Shown piece after piece: positions 1 through 5,820 of a stretch of DNA of 7,291 nt. A model generated the notes under the pieces. The model did no database searches. It had not been told where the DNA came from and saw only the letters and a list, made by a program, of their open reading frames with translations. Each line of letters begins with the position of its first letter. Position 1 is the first letter of the stretch. The DNA comes from an uncultured Clostridia bacterium (GTDB taxonomy: Bacteria > Bacillota > Clostridia > Oscillospirales > Ruminococcaceae). The position numbers were made by a program, and so were the translations under genes. Location of the stretch: positions 1 to 7,291 of the forward strand of contig CAMNDR010000045.1 in NCBI GenBank assembly GCA_946535685.1, read 5' to 3'.

Positions 1-798
1 CAGCGCATGGAAGCGCTGGATGTCCTTGGCGACCATATGCACATCGGCAGGCCAGTATTTATCGAAATCATCATACTTTTCGTTCATGTAGCCCAGTGCG
101 GTGATGTAGTTGGACAGAGCGTCGATCCAGACATAGACCACATGATCCGGGTCAAAGGTCACCGGAATGCCCCACTTGAAGGAAGTTCTGGACACGCACA
201 GATCCTCCAGTCCGGGCTTGATGAAGTTGTTGACCAGCTCGGTCGCACGGGTGCGGGGCTGGAGATAATCGGTGTTCAGCAGCAGATCTTCGAGACGGTC
301 TGCAAAGGGGCTCATCTTGAAGAAATACGCCTCCTCCTCGGCATCAATGACATCTCTGCCGCAGTCGGGACATTTGCCGTCCTTGAGCTGGGTGGAAGTC
401 CAGAAGCTCTCGCAGGGCGTGCAGTACTTGCCGACATATTTGCCCTTGTAGATGTAGCCCTTGTCATAGAGTGTCTTGAAGATGTTCTGGACGGATTCCA
501 CATGGTAATCATCCGTGGTGCGGATGTAGCGGTCATAGCTGATGTTCATGTAGCTCCAGAGCTTCTTGAAGATCTCGACGATGCCGTCCACATATTCCTT
601 CGGAGAGATGCCGGCTTCGGCGGCCTTCTGTTCGATCTTAAGGCCGTGCTCATCCGTGCCGGTCAGGAACATGACATCGTACCCCTGCATTCTGCGGTAG
701 CGTGCGATCGAATCGCAGGCAACGGTCGTATAGCAATGCCCGATGTGCGGATTCCCCGAGGGATAATAGATCGGGGTCGTGATGTAGAATTTGGACAT
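1..798 (-). CDS. metG: Methionyl-tRNA synthetase, N-terminal part (runs off left edge)
   Basis: Cytoplasmic class I aminoacyl-tRNA synthetase that activates methionine with ATP and charges tRNA-Met. The 266 visible codons hold most of the Rossmann catalytic domain. The HIGH signature is at residues 18-21 (PHIGH). GTDEHG at 47-52 and the VWIDALSNYITALGY stretch at 223-237 are typical of MetRS. The connective-peptide zinc knuckle has two CxxC pairs (C126/C129 and C143/C146), so this is the four-cysteine, single-knuckle form. The KMSKS loop, the anticodon-binding domain and any C-terminal tRNA-binding domain would lie beyond position 1. The start MSKFYITTPIYYPSGNPHIG fits the family and has AGGAGG at 807-812, 8 nt upstream. 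The gene is co-directional with cysE but has its own promoter at 851-879. No frameshift or unusual residue is seen. Confidence 0.97.
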   Translation of the reverse strand, partial: MSKFYITTPIYYPSGNPHIGHCYTTVACDSIARYRRMQGYDVMFLTGTDEHGLKIEQKAAEAGISPKEYVDGIVEIFKKLWSYMNISYDRYIRTTDDYHVESVQNIFKTLYDKGYIYKGKYVGKYCTPCESFWTSTQLKDGKCPDCGRDVIDAEEEAYFFKMSPFADRLEDLLLNTDYLQPRTRATELVNNFIKPGLEDLCVSRTSFKWGIPVTFDPDHVVYVWIDALSNYITALGYMNEKYDDFDKYWPADVHMVAKDIQRFHAL

Positions 799-827
799 GG
801 GTAGTTCCTCCTGTTATCAGAGATTCC

Positions 828-842
828 GGGGCTTTCTGCCCC
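828..842 (-). other. 5'-terminal hairpin of the metG mRNA
   Basis: GGGGC and GCCCC form a perfect 5-bp stem around a 5-nt loop. It begins within a few nt of the predicted transcription start. With no T-run after it, it is unlikely to terminate transcription. A hairpin at the extreme 5' end commonly slows 5'-dependent mRNA decay; that role here is an inference. Confidence 0.5.
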
Positions 843-850
843 ATTTTATT

Positions 851-879
851 ATTATAGCACAAAATCCTAATTTTGTAAA
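851..879 (-). promoter_or_regulatory. Sigma-A promoter of metG
   Basis: On the minus strand, TTTACA (874-879) and a perfect TATAAT (851-856) are separated by exactly 17 bp. Transcription should start near 843-845, giving a leader of about 45 nt. That is too short for a T-box, so tRNA-responsive attenuation of metG is not supported. Confidence 0.85.
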
Positions 880-892
880 GCCCGCATGCAAG

Positions 893-910
893 CACTCACT
901 CACTCACTCA
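893..910. repeat. CACT tetranucleotide microrepeat
   Basis: Four CACT units and a partial fifth run in tandem (GAGT on the minus strand). They lie 13 bp upstream of the metG -35 box. The copy number is low, so this may be incidental, but tetranucleotide tracts near promoters can vary in length. Confidence 0.6.
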
Positions 911-931
911 TAGACTGTACAGCGCTTGTCA

Positions 932-964
932 TTGTGCATATTGCACAAATCGCAGCGATGCTGC
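932..964. other. Two adjacent inverted repeats between cysE and metG
   Basis: The first is TTGTGCA-TAT-TGCACAA (932-948), perfect 7-bp arms around 3 bp. The second is GCAGC-GAT-GCTGC (952-964). Both follow the cysE stop and precede the metG promoter. Neither has a T-run on either strand, so they are not textbook intrinsic terminators. They may act as the 3' end structure of the cysE mRNA, or the first may be a protein-binding site. The rest of 880-992 shows no gene. Confidence 0.45.
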
Positions 965-992
965 CCAATCCACCGCAAAGCCGCCCTCCGCC

Positions 993-1949
993 TCAGATAA
1001 TATAAAACCACGCCTCATCCTGCTCGACTTCCTCCGGCGCAGCATGCCCTGCACCATATTTATAATGCAGCTCCTGGTTCTTGATGCTGACACGGGCGCC
1101 GTCGGCGATCGACTTTGTGATAAAGGCATTGCCGCCGATGACCACATCCCTGCCGATGACCGTCTCACCGCCCAGGATGGATGCACCGGAATAGATCGTG
1201 ACATTGTCCCGGATCGTGGGATGACGCTTCCGGCTGCGCAAAGACTGGCCGCCACGGGTCGAGAGCGCACCGAGGGTCACGCCCTGGTAGATCTTCACAT
1301 TGTCGCCGATCTCCGTCGTTTCACCGATGACAATGCCCGTACCGTGGTCGATGAAGAAATACTTCCCGATCGTCGCCCCCGGATGGATGTCAATGCCGGT
1401 CAGGCTGTGCGCATGCTCCGTCATGATGCGGGGGATCAGCGGCACGCCCAGCAGAAACAGCTCGTGTGCGATGCGGTTGACCAGAATCGCATACAGCCCC
1501 GGATAGGAATAGATGATCTCGTCCTTGTTGTACGCCGCCGGGTCGCCGTCATAGAACGCCTGTACATCCGTTTCAAGATAGGCACGGATCTTCGGGATGG
1601 TCTCCAGAAAGGCAAAGGTGATCTCCTCCGCTTTGCTGTCAAGCGTCGCCTCGTCCGCCTGTTCATATTCCGGCGCATACCGCAGACAGATCGCCACCTG
1701 CTTCATCAGATGATAGATCACATCCTCCAGCAGCATCGTCGTGTTGTTCCGCACGGTGTAGACCCGGTAGGATTTGTTCCGGAAATAGCCCGGAAAGATG
1801 AGCTTGCGCAGGCTCTCGATCAGGTTGATGACCTTCTCCTTGTCCGGATGGTCGAAGGTCTCCACATGGTCAATGTCCTTGCCCTCGCTGTAGTCGATCA
1901 GAAAATCCTCGACAAGCTGTGTGATGCGTGTTTCCAGTTTGTGTGCCAT
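993..1949 (-). CDS. cysE: Serine O-acetyltransferase (EpsC-like SAT)
   Basis: Acetylates L-serine with acetyl-CoA to O-acetylserine, the committed cytoplasmic step of cysteine synthesis. The protein has 318 residues: a helical SAT N-terminal domain (about 1-180) followed by a left-handed beta-helix of hexapeptide repeats (about 184-290). Residues matching the E. coli CysE catalytic set are visible: the DIHP motif (D187, H189), RHP (H243) and the aspartate of DGDPAA (D136). The FIDHGTGIVIGET block (199-211) is diagnostic. The length suits the EpsC-type subfamily, which has a longer N-terminus than E. coli CysE. The protein ends in isoleucine (YII), as do SATs that insert their tail into the CysK active site to form cysteine synthase. 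ATG at 1949 was chosen because AAGGAGA (1956-1962) lies 6 nt upstream; an in-frame ATG at 1997 would put that site inside the gene. The N-terminal extension gained there is not SAT-like. A strong promoter lies at 2019-2047. Confidence 0.96.
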   Translation of the reverse strand: MAHKLETRITQLVEDFLIDYSEGKDIDHVETFDHPDKEKVINLIESLRKLIFPGYFRNKSYRVYTVRNNTTMLLEDVIYHLMKQVAICLRYAPEYEQADEATLDSKAEEITFAFLETIPKIRAYLETDVQAFYDGDPAAYNKDEIIYSYPGLYAILVNRIAHELFLLGVPLIPRIMTEHAHSLTGIDIHPGATIGKYFFIDHGTGIVIGETTEIGDNVKIYQGVTLGALSTRGGQSLRSRKRHPTIRDNVTIYSGASILGGETVIGRDVVIGGNAFITKSIADGARVSIKNQELHYKYGAGHAAPEEVEQDEAWFYII

Positions 1950-1971
1950 AGCGTTTCTCCTTTTCATGAAA

Positions 1972-1998
1972 GATGCGGCTGTGCTGCAGTGGCGCATC
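1972..1998 (-). other. Leader hairpin of cysE
   Basis: GATGCG and CGCATC pair across a 15-nt loop within the roughly 62-nt cysE leader, upstream of the ribosome binding site. A smaller alternative, GGCG-4 nt-CGCC (1991-2002), is mutually exclusive with it. No known riboswitch or T-box motif is recognised. Confidence 0.4.
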
Positions 1999-2018
1999 CG
2001 CCTACCAATCTACTATAT

Positions 2019-2047
2019 ATTATATACCAAACGCAGCGCTGTGTCAA
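2019..2047 (-). promoter_or_regulatory. Consensus sigma-A promoter of cysE
   Basis: TTGACA (2042-2047) and TATAAT (2019-2024) on the minus strand both match consensus perfectly with a 17-bp spacer. The AGCGCT palindrome sits in the spacer. A promoter this strong for a biosynthetic gene suggests high constitutive expression or tight repression, possibly through the inverted repeat at 2074-2090. Confidence 0.92.
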
Positions 2048-2073
2048 TACGCACTAAATTTTTCCGGTTTTTT

Positions 2074-2090
2074 AAAATCTTTAAGATTTT
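2074..2090. promoter_or_regulatory. AT-rich inverted repeat between divergent promoters
   Basis: AAAATCTT-T-AAGATTTT is a perfect 8-bp dyad with a single central base, flanked by T/A runs. It lies 27 bp beyond the cysE -35 box and 14 bp upstream of the extended -10 of the dockerin gene, so it covers that promoter's -35 region. It could be an operator for one or both genes, or an UP-like/curved element. The binding factor cannot be named from sequence. Confidence 0.45.
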
Positions 2091-2103
2091 TTTAAGCCGC
2101 CGT

Positions 2104-2112
2104 TGCTATAAT
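2104..2112 (+). promoter_or_regulatory. Extended -10 promoter of the dockerin gene
   Basis: TGCTATAAT is an extended -10 box with a perfect TATAAT at 2107-2112. There is no good -35 at 17 bp; the equivalent position is a T-rich tract (2084-2093). Transcription should begin near 2119, leaving an untranslated leader of about 213 nt. Confidence 0.75.
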
Positions 2113-2118
2113 ACAGAT

Positions 2119-2331
2119 AATCCAAGAGGAAATGGCACCGAAACAGGCCGCTTCCGGCCGCAGCCTGCCGCACGGGCTGTGACAGCAAAGAAAACCGTCT
2201 GTTACCGACACGGCATCCATTTCCGCACCGTCCGGCTCCTGCAGCTTTTGCTTGCGGCTGCATGGCCGGCGGAGAAGGAATCAGAAGATGAGAACAAATT
2301 CCGGCGGGACTCCCGCAGAAAAGGGGTAATC
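2119..2331 (+). promoter_or_regulatory. Structured 5' leader of the dockerin gene
   Basis: This stretch lies between promoter and start codon and contains several hairpins. GGCCG-CTTC-CGGCC is near 2147-2160. A nested stem at 2232-2269 pairs CCGGC with GCCGG and TGCAGC with GCTGCA around an 11-nt loop. GCGGG-ACT-CCCGC (2304-2316) sits just before the ribosome binding site. I do not recognise a known riboswitch class. A weak 16-codon ORF at 2132-2182 has its SD too close to the ATG and is not called. The main reading frame is open from 1921 to 2332, but it has no ATG with a binding site in that stretch. Confidence 0.5.
2288..2329 (+). CDS. Possible 13-residue leader peptide
   Basis: An ATG at 2288 is preceded by GGAGAAGGA (2271-2279) at 8-nt spacing, a better site than that of the large gene. 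It opens a 13-codon frame (MRTNSGGTPAEKG) that stops at 2327-2329, 2 nt before the large gene's first ATG. Its codons cover the hairpin at 2304-2316, so a translating ribosome would melt that stem and expose the downstream AAGGGG. This arrangement suggests translational coupling. It may also be chance; the peptide resembles nothing I recognise. Confidence 0.35.
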   Translation: MRTNSGGTPAEKG

Positions 2332-5300
2332 ATGATGAAACAGCGTAATCAGTTCAGCCGCAGTTTTGCCGCAGCAGTGGCCGCAGCGACGATGTGCGCA
2401 GCGCTTCCGGCGCTGGACGGCTTTGCCGCACAGACGCTTGCCGGTGATGTGGACAAGGACGGCAAGGTCGGCGTGACCGATCTCGTTCTGCTGCAGAAAT
2501 ATCTCCACGGCACCGCAAAGCTCGATGCGACGGCATTTGACAATGCCAATGTCTATGCAGACAGCAGCGTGAATGTCTTTGACCTGGCAGTCCTCAAGAA
2601 AATGCTCCTGGCAGACAATCCGGTCGCCAATACCGTCTATATCCATCTCAAGGGCAATTCCATCACCACCGAGGGCGATTCCAACAAGGCCGTCCAGATC
2701 TCCGGCACCACCGCCAGGATCACCGCTTCCGGCATCTATTATGTAGACGGCTCCATCACCGACGGCCAGCTCTATGTGGAGACGGCTGCAGAGGATACGG
2801 CTGATGTCGAGATCGTCCTGCAGGGCGCATCCTTCACCAATTCCACAAAATCCGCCATCTACACCGCCGCAGGCACCGGCAGCGACAAGACCAAGATCAC
2901 CCTTGAGGGCGAGAATACGATGACCGATACCGCCGAGACGGCCTACACCGAGGCGGGCGTGATCTTCTCGAACAACAAGCTGAGCTTCACCAAGAGCAGC
3001 ACCGGTTCGCTCACGATCAGCAGCTATATGAATGCGGCGATCAACGGCGAGAAGAAGATCAACCTCAACGGCGGCACCATCCAGATCGACACCGATACCG
3101 TTCCTGACGGTTCCACGATCGTGCCCGATGCAGACGGCATCAAGTCCGACAAGAACATCGAGATCGAGGGCGCTGTCCTGAATATTGATGCATCCGGCGA
3201 CGGCATCAAGTCCGATGCAGGCATCACCGTATTTGACGGCGATGTGCAGATCAAGGCCGGCAACGATGCCATGCAGGCAGCCACGAACATCGACATTTCC
3301 GGCGGCAATGTGGTCGCATCCGGCGACAGAGGCCTGCGCCTGACCGGCGATACTGCGACCGGCACAACAGGCAAGCTCAACATCACCGGCGGCACCGTGA
3401 TGGCAACGGCGACCGATTATCAGGTGAACGGCAGCGAGACCGTGGATTTCTCCGGCTCCACCCAGGCGATCATGCTCTTTGACATGGCAGCCGAGTGGAA
3501 GAAGGCGAGCACCATCACCGTCGGCACCAAGGAATTTGCCTCCAACAAGAAGTATGACTATGTGCTCGTTTCTGATCCGTCCCTGTCCGCATCCCAGACC
3601 TACAAGGTCTATATCGGCGGCCAGCAGGCAAAGCATGCAGGCGATGCGGCCGGCGCTTTCCCGAATACGGGCAATCCCAGCCAGTATAAGGGAGTCGAGC
3701 TGCTCTCCGGCGGCGAGACCGTCACCAGCGGTGACAATGTGGTATCGTCCATTGTCTATAATTCCAGCAGCGTAGCGCTGTATGACGCATCCGGTGCGCC
3801 GGTGGATGCCTCCGCTGCCTCCAATGTGCAGGTCAGCAACAATACCTATGTGACCATCACCAAGTCCGGCACCTATTCCGTCAGCGGCAAGAGCACGTCC
3901 GGCCAGATCAAGGTCTCGACCGATGACACTGCGGAGCCTGCTGCGCTCGTGGAGCTGAGCCTGGAGGGACTGGAGCTGTCCAACAGCAGCGTAGCACCGA
4001 TCTATGTGGAGAATGTCGGCGATGAGGTCGCCATTTCTGCGAAGAACGGCACCACCAACAAGATCGCAGACGGCACCTCCCATACCGATACCTATACCAA
4101 CAGCGACGGCGAGACCAAGACCTGTGCCGCAGCGATCTATGCAAGAGATGATCTGAAGATCAAGGGCAAGGGTACGCTCATCGTTGAGGGCAACACCGAG
4201 GACGGCATTGTTTCCACAAATGATGTGAAGCTCTGGAACGGCACTTTGCAGGTCACGGCAGCCGATGACGGCATCCGGGGCGATTCCGTGAAGATCGGTG
4301 ACACGACCGATGCCACGAATTATGAGACGCTGAACGTCACTGTGACCTCCAAGGCAGGCGACGGCGTGAAGGCATCCTCCACCGAGACCGGCAAGGGCTA
4401 TGTCCTCATGAGCGGCGGCACGCTCACCGTGAAGTCCTATGCAGACGGCATCCAGGCCGAGCAGGATTTCACCATGAACGGCGGCACGCTGGATATCTAC
4501 ACCTACCAGGGCAGCGGCTATACGGCATCCGGTTCGACCGGCTCCACCGGCGGCTGGGGCGGCGGCATGGGCATGGACGGCAATGCCAACAAGACCGATA
4601 TTTCGGCCAAGGGCATCAAGGCAGTCGGCCTGTATGACGCATCCGGCACGACCTACCAGAGTGCCGGCACGATCACCATCAACGGCGGCACCGTCAAGGT
4701 GGATTCCTCTGATGACTGCATCCACTGTGCAGGCGCACTGGCGGTCAACGGCGGCGTGTTCACGCTTGCCTCTGCCGATGACGGCATCCATTCGGATACA
4801 TCTGTAGCGATCGGCAAGACGGCGGCGAATACGTTCGATGATGTGCAGATCTATATTTCCAAGTGCTATGAGGGCGTAGAAGCCCCGACCATCAACCAGA
4901 ACAGCGGTACGGTCTATGTGATCTCCGGCGATGACGGCTATAATGCAGGCGGCGGCGCAGACGGTTCCGGCTCGATGAATCCCGGCGGCCCCGGCTCCGG
5001 CTGGGGACAGGGCAGCACCACGACTTCCTCGAATATCGTGATGAACCTCAACGGCGGTCTGGTGGTTGTGAATTCTGCGAACGGCGACCATGATGCCTTC
5101 GATTCCAACGGCAACATCAACGTGAACGGCGGCTATTACTGCGCCAACGGTCAGGAACCGCTTGACTGCGGCGACGGCGGCTGCACGATCAGCATGAACG
5201 GCGGCAGCGTCATTTCCATGACCGCAGGCAACACCAACCTGACGACGAAGTACACCTTCACGGATCAGAGCGGCAATGCGATCGTGAGCTTCGTATCCGG

Positions 5301-5481
5301 CAGCGGCGGCGGCATCCGCAGCGGCAGCACGGCTTCCGGCAAGTCCGGCGCAAGCGTATCCGGCGGCACGGCAGTCCTTGCCCAGGCAGGCGACAAGTCC
5401 GTAACGGTCGGCGGCACAGCATCCGGCGGCACGACCCTCGGTCAGGCCTCCTCCTCCGGCGGCCCCGGCCAGCGCTGGTAA
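2332..5481 (+). CDS. Secreted dockerin protein with two Cthe_2159-like beta-helix regions
   Basis: 1049 residues. Residues 1-33 are a signal peptide: basic n-region (K3, R5, R10), Ala-rich core 12-28, cleavage near 32/33. A type I dockerin follows at about 37-93. Loop 1 has the full calcium ligand pattern (D39, D41, D43, D50); loop 2 (73-84) keeps D77 and D84 but has N73 and Y75 at ligand positions. Two homologous regions (about 102-400 and 470-1010) match the Cthe_2159 family, a right-handed beta-helix known in Clostridium thermocellum to bind cellulose and polygalacturonate. Each opens with a similar strand pattern (SGIYYVDGSITDGQLYVET and SGTYSVSGKSTSGQIKVST) and continues with recurring turns such as ADGIKSD, GDGIKSD, ADDGIRG, ADGIQAE and ADDGIHSD plus NGGT strands. 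Gly-rich loops occur at 728-750 and 873-896. No membrane anchor or sortase motif is seen, so attachment should be through cohesin. Polysaccharide binding is a family inference; lyase activity is possible but unsupported. ATG 2332 was chosen for the signal peptide and AAGGGG at 2321-2326. The adjacent ATG at 2335 has better spacing (8 nt) and may be used instead. Confidence 0.93.
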   Translation: MMKQRNQFSRSFAAAVAAATMCAALPALDGFAAQTLAGDVDKDGKVGVTDLVLLQKYLHGTAKLDATAFDNANVYADSSVNVFDLAVLKKMLLADNPVANTVYIHLKGNSITTEGDSNKAVQISGTTARITASGIYYVDGSITDGQLYVETAAEDTADVEIVLQGASFTNSTKSAIYTAAGTGSDKTKITLEGENTMTDTAETAYTEAGVIFSNNKLSFTKSSTGSLTISSYMNAAINGEKKINLNGGTIQIDTDTVPDGSTIVPDADGIKSDKNIEIEGAVLNIDASGDGIKSDAGITVFDGDVQIKAGNDAMQAATNIDISGGNVVASGDRGLRLTGDTATGTTGKLNITGGTVMATATDYQVNGSETVDFSGSTQAIMLFDMAAEWKKASTITVGTKEFASNKKYDYVLVSDPSLSASQTYKVYIGGQQAKHAGDAAGAFPNTGNPSQYKGVELLSGGETVTSGDNVVSSIVYNSSSVALYDASGAPVDASAASNVQVSNNTYVTITKSGTYSVSGKSTSGQIKVSTDDTAEPAALVELSLEGLELSNSSVAPIYVENVGDEVAISAKNGTTNKIADGTSHTDTYTNSDGETKTCAAAIYARDDLKIKGKGTLIVEGNTEDGIVSTNDVKLWNGTLQVTAADDGIRGDSVKIGDTTDATNYETLNVTVTSKAGDGVKASSTETGKGYVLMSGGTLTVKSYADGIQAEQDFTMNGGTLDIYTYQGSGYTASGSTGSTGGWGGGMGMDGNANKTDISAKGIKAVGLYDASGTTYQSAGTITINGGTVKVDSSDDCIHCAGALAVNGGVFTLASADDGIHSDTSVAIGKTAANTFDDVQIYISKCYEGVEAPTINQNSGTVYVISGDDGYNAGGGADGSGSMNPGGPGSGWGQGSTTTSSNIVMNLNGGLVVVNSANGDHDAFDSNGNINVNGGYYCANGQEPLDCGDGGCTISMNGGSVISMTAGNTNLTTKYTFTDQSGNAIVSFVSGSGGGIRSGSTASGKSGASVSGGTAVLAQAGDKSVTVGGTASGGTTLGQASSSGGPGQRW

Positions 5482-5497
5482 GCGGGGGAGCCCCGCT
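5481..5497 (+). other. GC-rich hairpin at the end of the dockerin gene
   Basis: AGCGGGG-GAG-CCCCGCT, a perfect 7-bp stem, starts at the last base of the stop codon. No T-run follows, so efficient intrinsic termination is doubtful; it may stabilise the mRNA 3' end or pause polymerase. Confidence 0.5.
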
Positions 5498-5531
5498 GCT
5501 GAGTTGCTTTGAGGATTGATGGTGCATCGTT

Positions 5532-5693
5532 CTATTGTCCGTAATGCGGCAGCTTTGCATAAGCGATCAGCACCAAATCAAAGATTTGGGCTGCCTGCTT
5601 AAATGCTTCGCAAAGCCGCATTGCTGGGCATTCTATCACATCGCAGCCATTCGGCTGCTCCAGTGCAGTTCTATTGCGTTTCATACAATCCAT
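5532..5693 (-). CDS. Small ORF of unknown function (53 residues), doubtful
   Basis: Starts at ATG 5693 with AGGGA 8 nt upstream and ends with TAG at 5532-5534. The product begins MDCMKRNRTALEQPNG, contains four cysteines (3, 17, 22, 28), and has a likely helix at about 26-47 (RLCEAFKQAAQIFDLVLIAY). I do not recognise the family. Against it: no convincing promoter is seen upstream on the minus strand, the TetR gene above it ends in a strong terminator, and most of it lies over the folded element at 5543-5622. It could be a real small protein, a remnant, or the coding-like face of a dispersed intergenic repeat. Confidence 0.3.
   Translation of the reverse strand: MDCMKRNRTALEQPNGCDVIECPAMRLCEAFKQAAQIFDLVLIAYAKLPHYGQ
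5543..5622. repeat. 80-nt strongly folded palindromic element
   Basis: The outer stem pairs AATGCGG (5543-5549) with CCGCATT (5616-5622), CTTTGC (5553-5558) with GCAAAG (5610-5615) and AAGC (5561-5564) with GCTT (5605-5608): 17 pairs interrupted by small bulges. An inner hairpin pairs CAGC-a-CCAAATC with GATTTGG-GCTG around AAA (5568-5593), 11 pairs. A separate GCAGCC-ATTC-GGCTGC hairpin follows at 5643-5658. The fold lies in the probable 3' UTR of the dockerin transcript. It could be a REP/MITE-like dispersed element, a 3'-UTR structure or a small RNA; sequence alone cannot decide. Confidence 0.55.
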
Positions 5694-5727
5694 TTTGACA
5701 GTCCCTACCACAATTCTTCATACTGTG

Positions 5728-5765
5728 GAAGCACCCCCATTCTCCCGGGGGTGTTTCTGCTTTTT
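5728..5765 (+). terminator. Intrinsic terminator for plus-strand transcription
   Basis: GAAGCACCCCC and GGGGGTGTTTC form an 11-bp stem with one G-U pair around an 8-nt loop, followed by TTTTT at 5761-5765. On the minus strand the G-U becomes an A-C mismatch and no T-run follows, so it is oriented for plus-strand RNA, most likely the dockerin transcript. That would give a 3' UTR of about 280 nt. Confidence 0.75.
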
Positions 5766-5777
5766 CACTGCAGGCAG

Positions 5778-5809
5778 AAAAATGACCCCCTTTCCGAAGA
5801 AAGAGAGCC
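5778..5809 (-). terminator. Intrinsic terminator of the minus-strand TetR gene
   Basis: On the minus strand an 11-bp stem (5799-5809 with 5784-5794, including three or so G-U pairs) is capped by a UUCG tetraloop closed by C-G, the most stable tetraloop class. It is followed by ATTTTT (5783-5778). It begins 11 nt past the stop codon of the gene at 5821-6393. Confidence 0.9.
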
Positions 5810-5820
5810 ACAGTTTGCGG

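Noticed and set aside
7..804. 265-codon plus-strand frame opposite metG
   Set aside because: The minus strand is unmistakable MetRS with HIGH and zinc motifs; the plus frame is a mirror artefact.
799..845. T-box or other tRNA-sensing leader for metG
   Set aside because: The predicted leader is only about 45 nt, with no specifier loop or antiterminator motif.
1044..2057. 337-codon plus-strand frame opposite cysE
   Set aside because: The minus strand encodes a complete serine acetyltransferase with all motifs; the plus frame is its shadow and has no family resemblance.
1921..2331. N-terminal extension of the dockerin protein from an upstream ATG
   Set aside because: It would cross the cysE start and begin upstream of the only good promoter. 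The ATG at 2332 gives a proper signal peptide and a ribosome site.
2281..5091. Very long open frame antisense to the dockerin gene (936 codons)
   Set aside because: It results from the repetitive, GC-biased codon pattern of the sense gene. The translation is low-complexity, with no recognisable domain, promoter or ribosome site.
5695..5724. Plus-strand promoter TTGACA-18-CATACT
   Set aside because: The -35 is perfect but the -10 matches only four of six. Transcription would start inside the terminator hairpin at 5728-5757, so it probably has no function.
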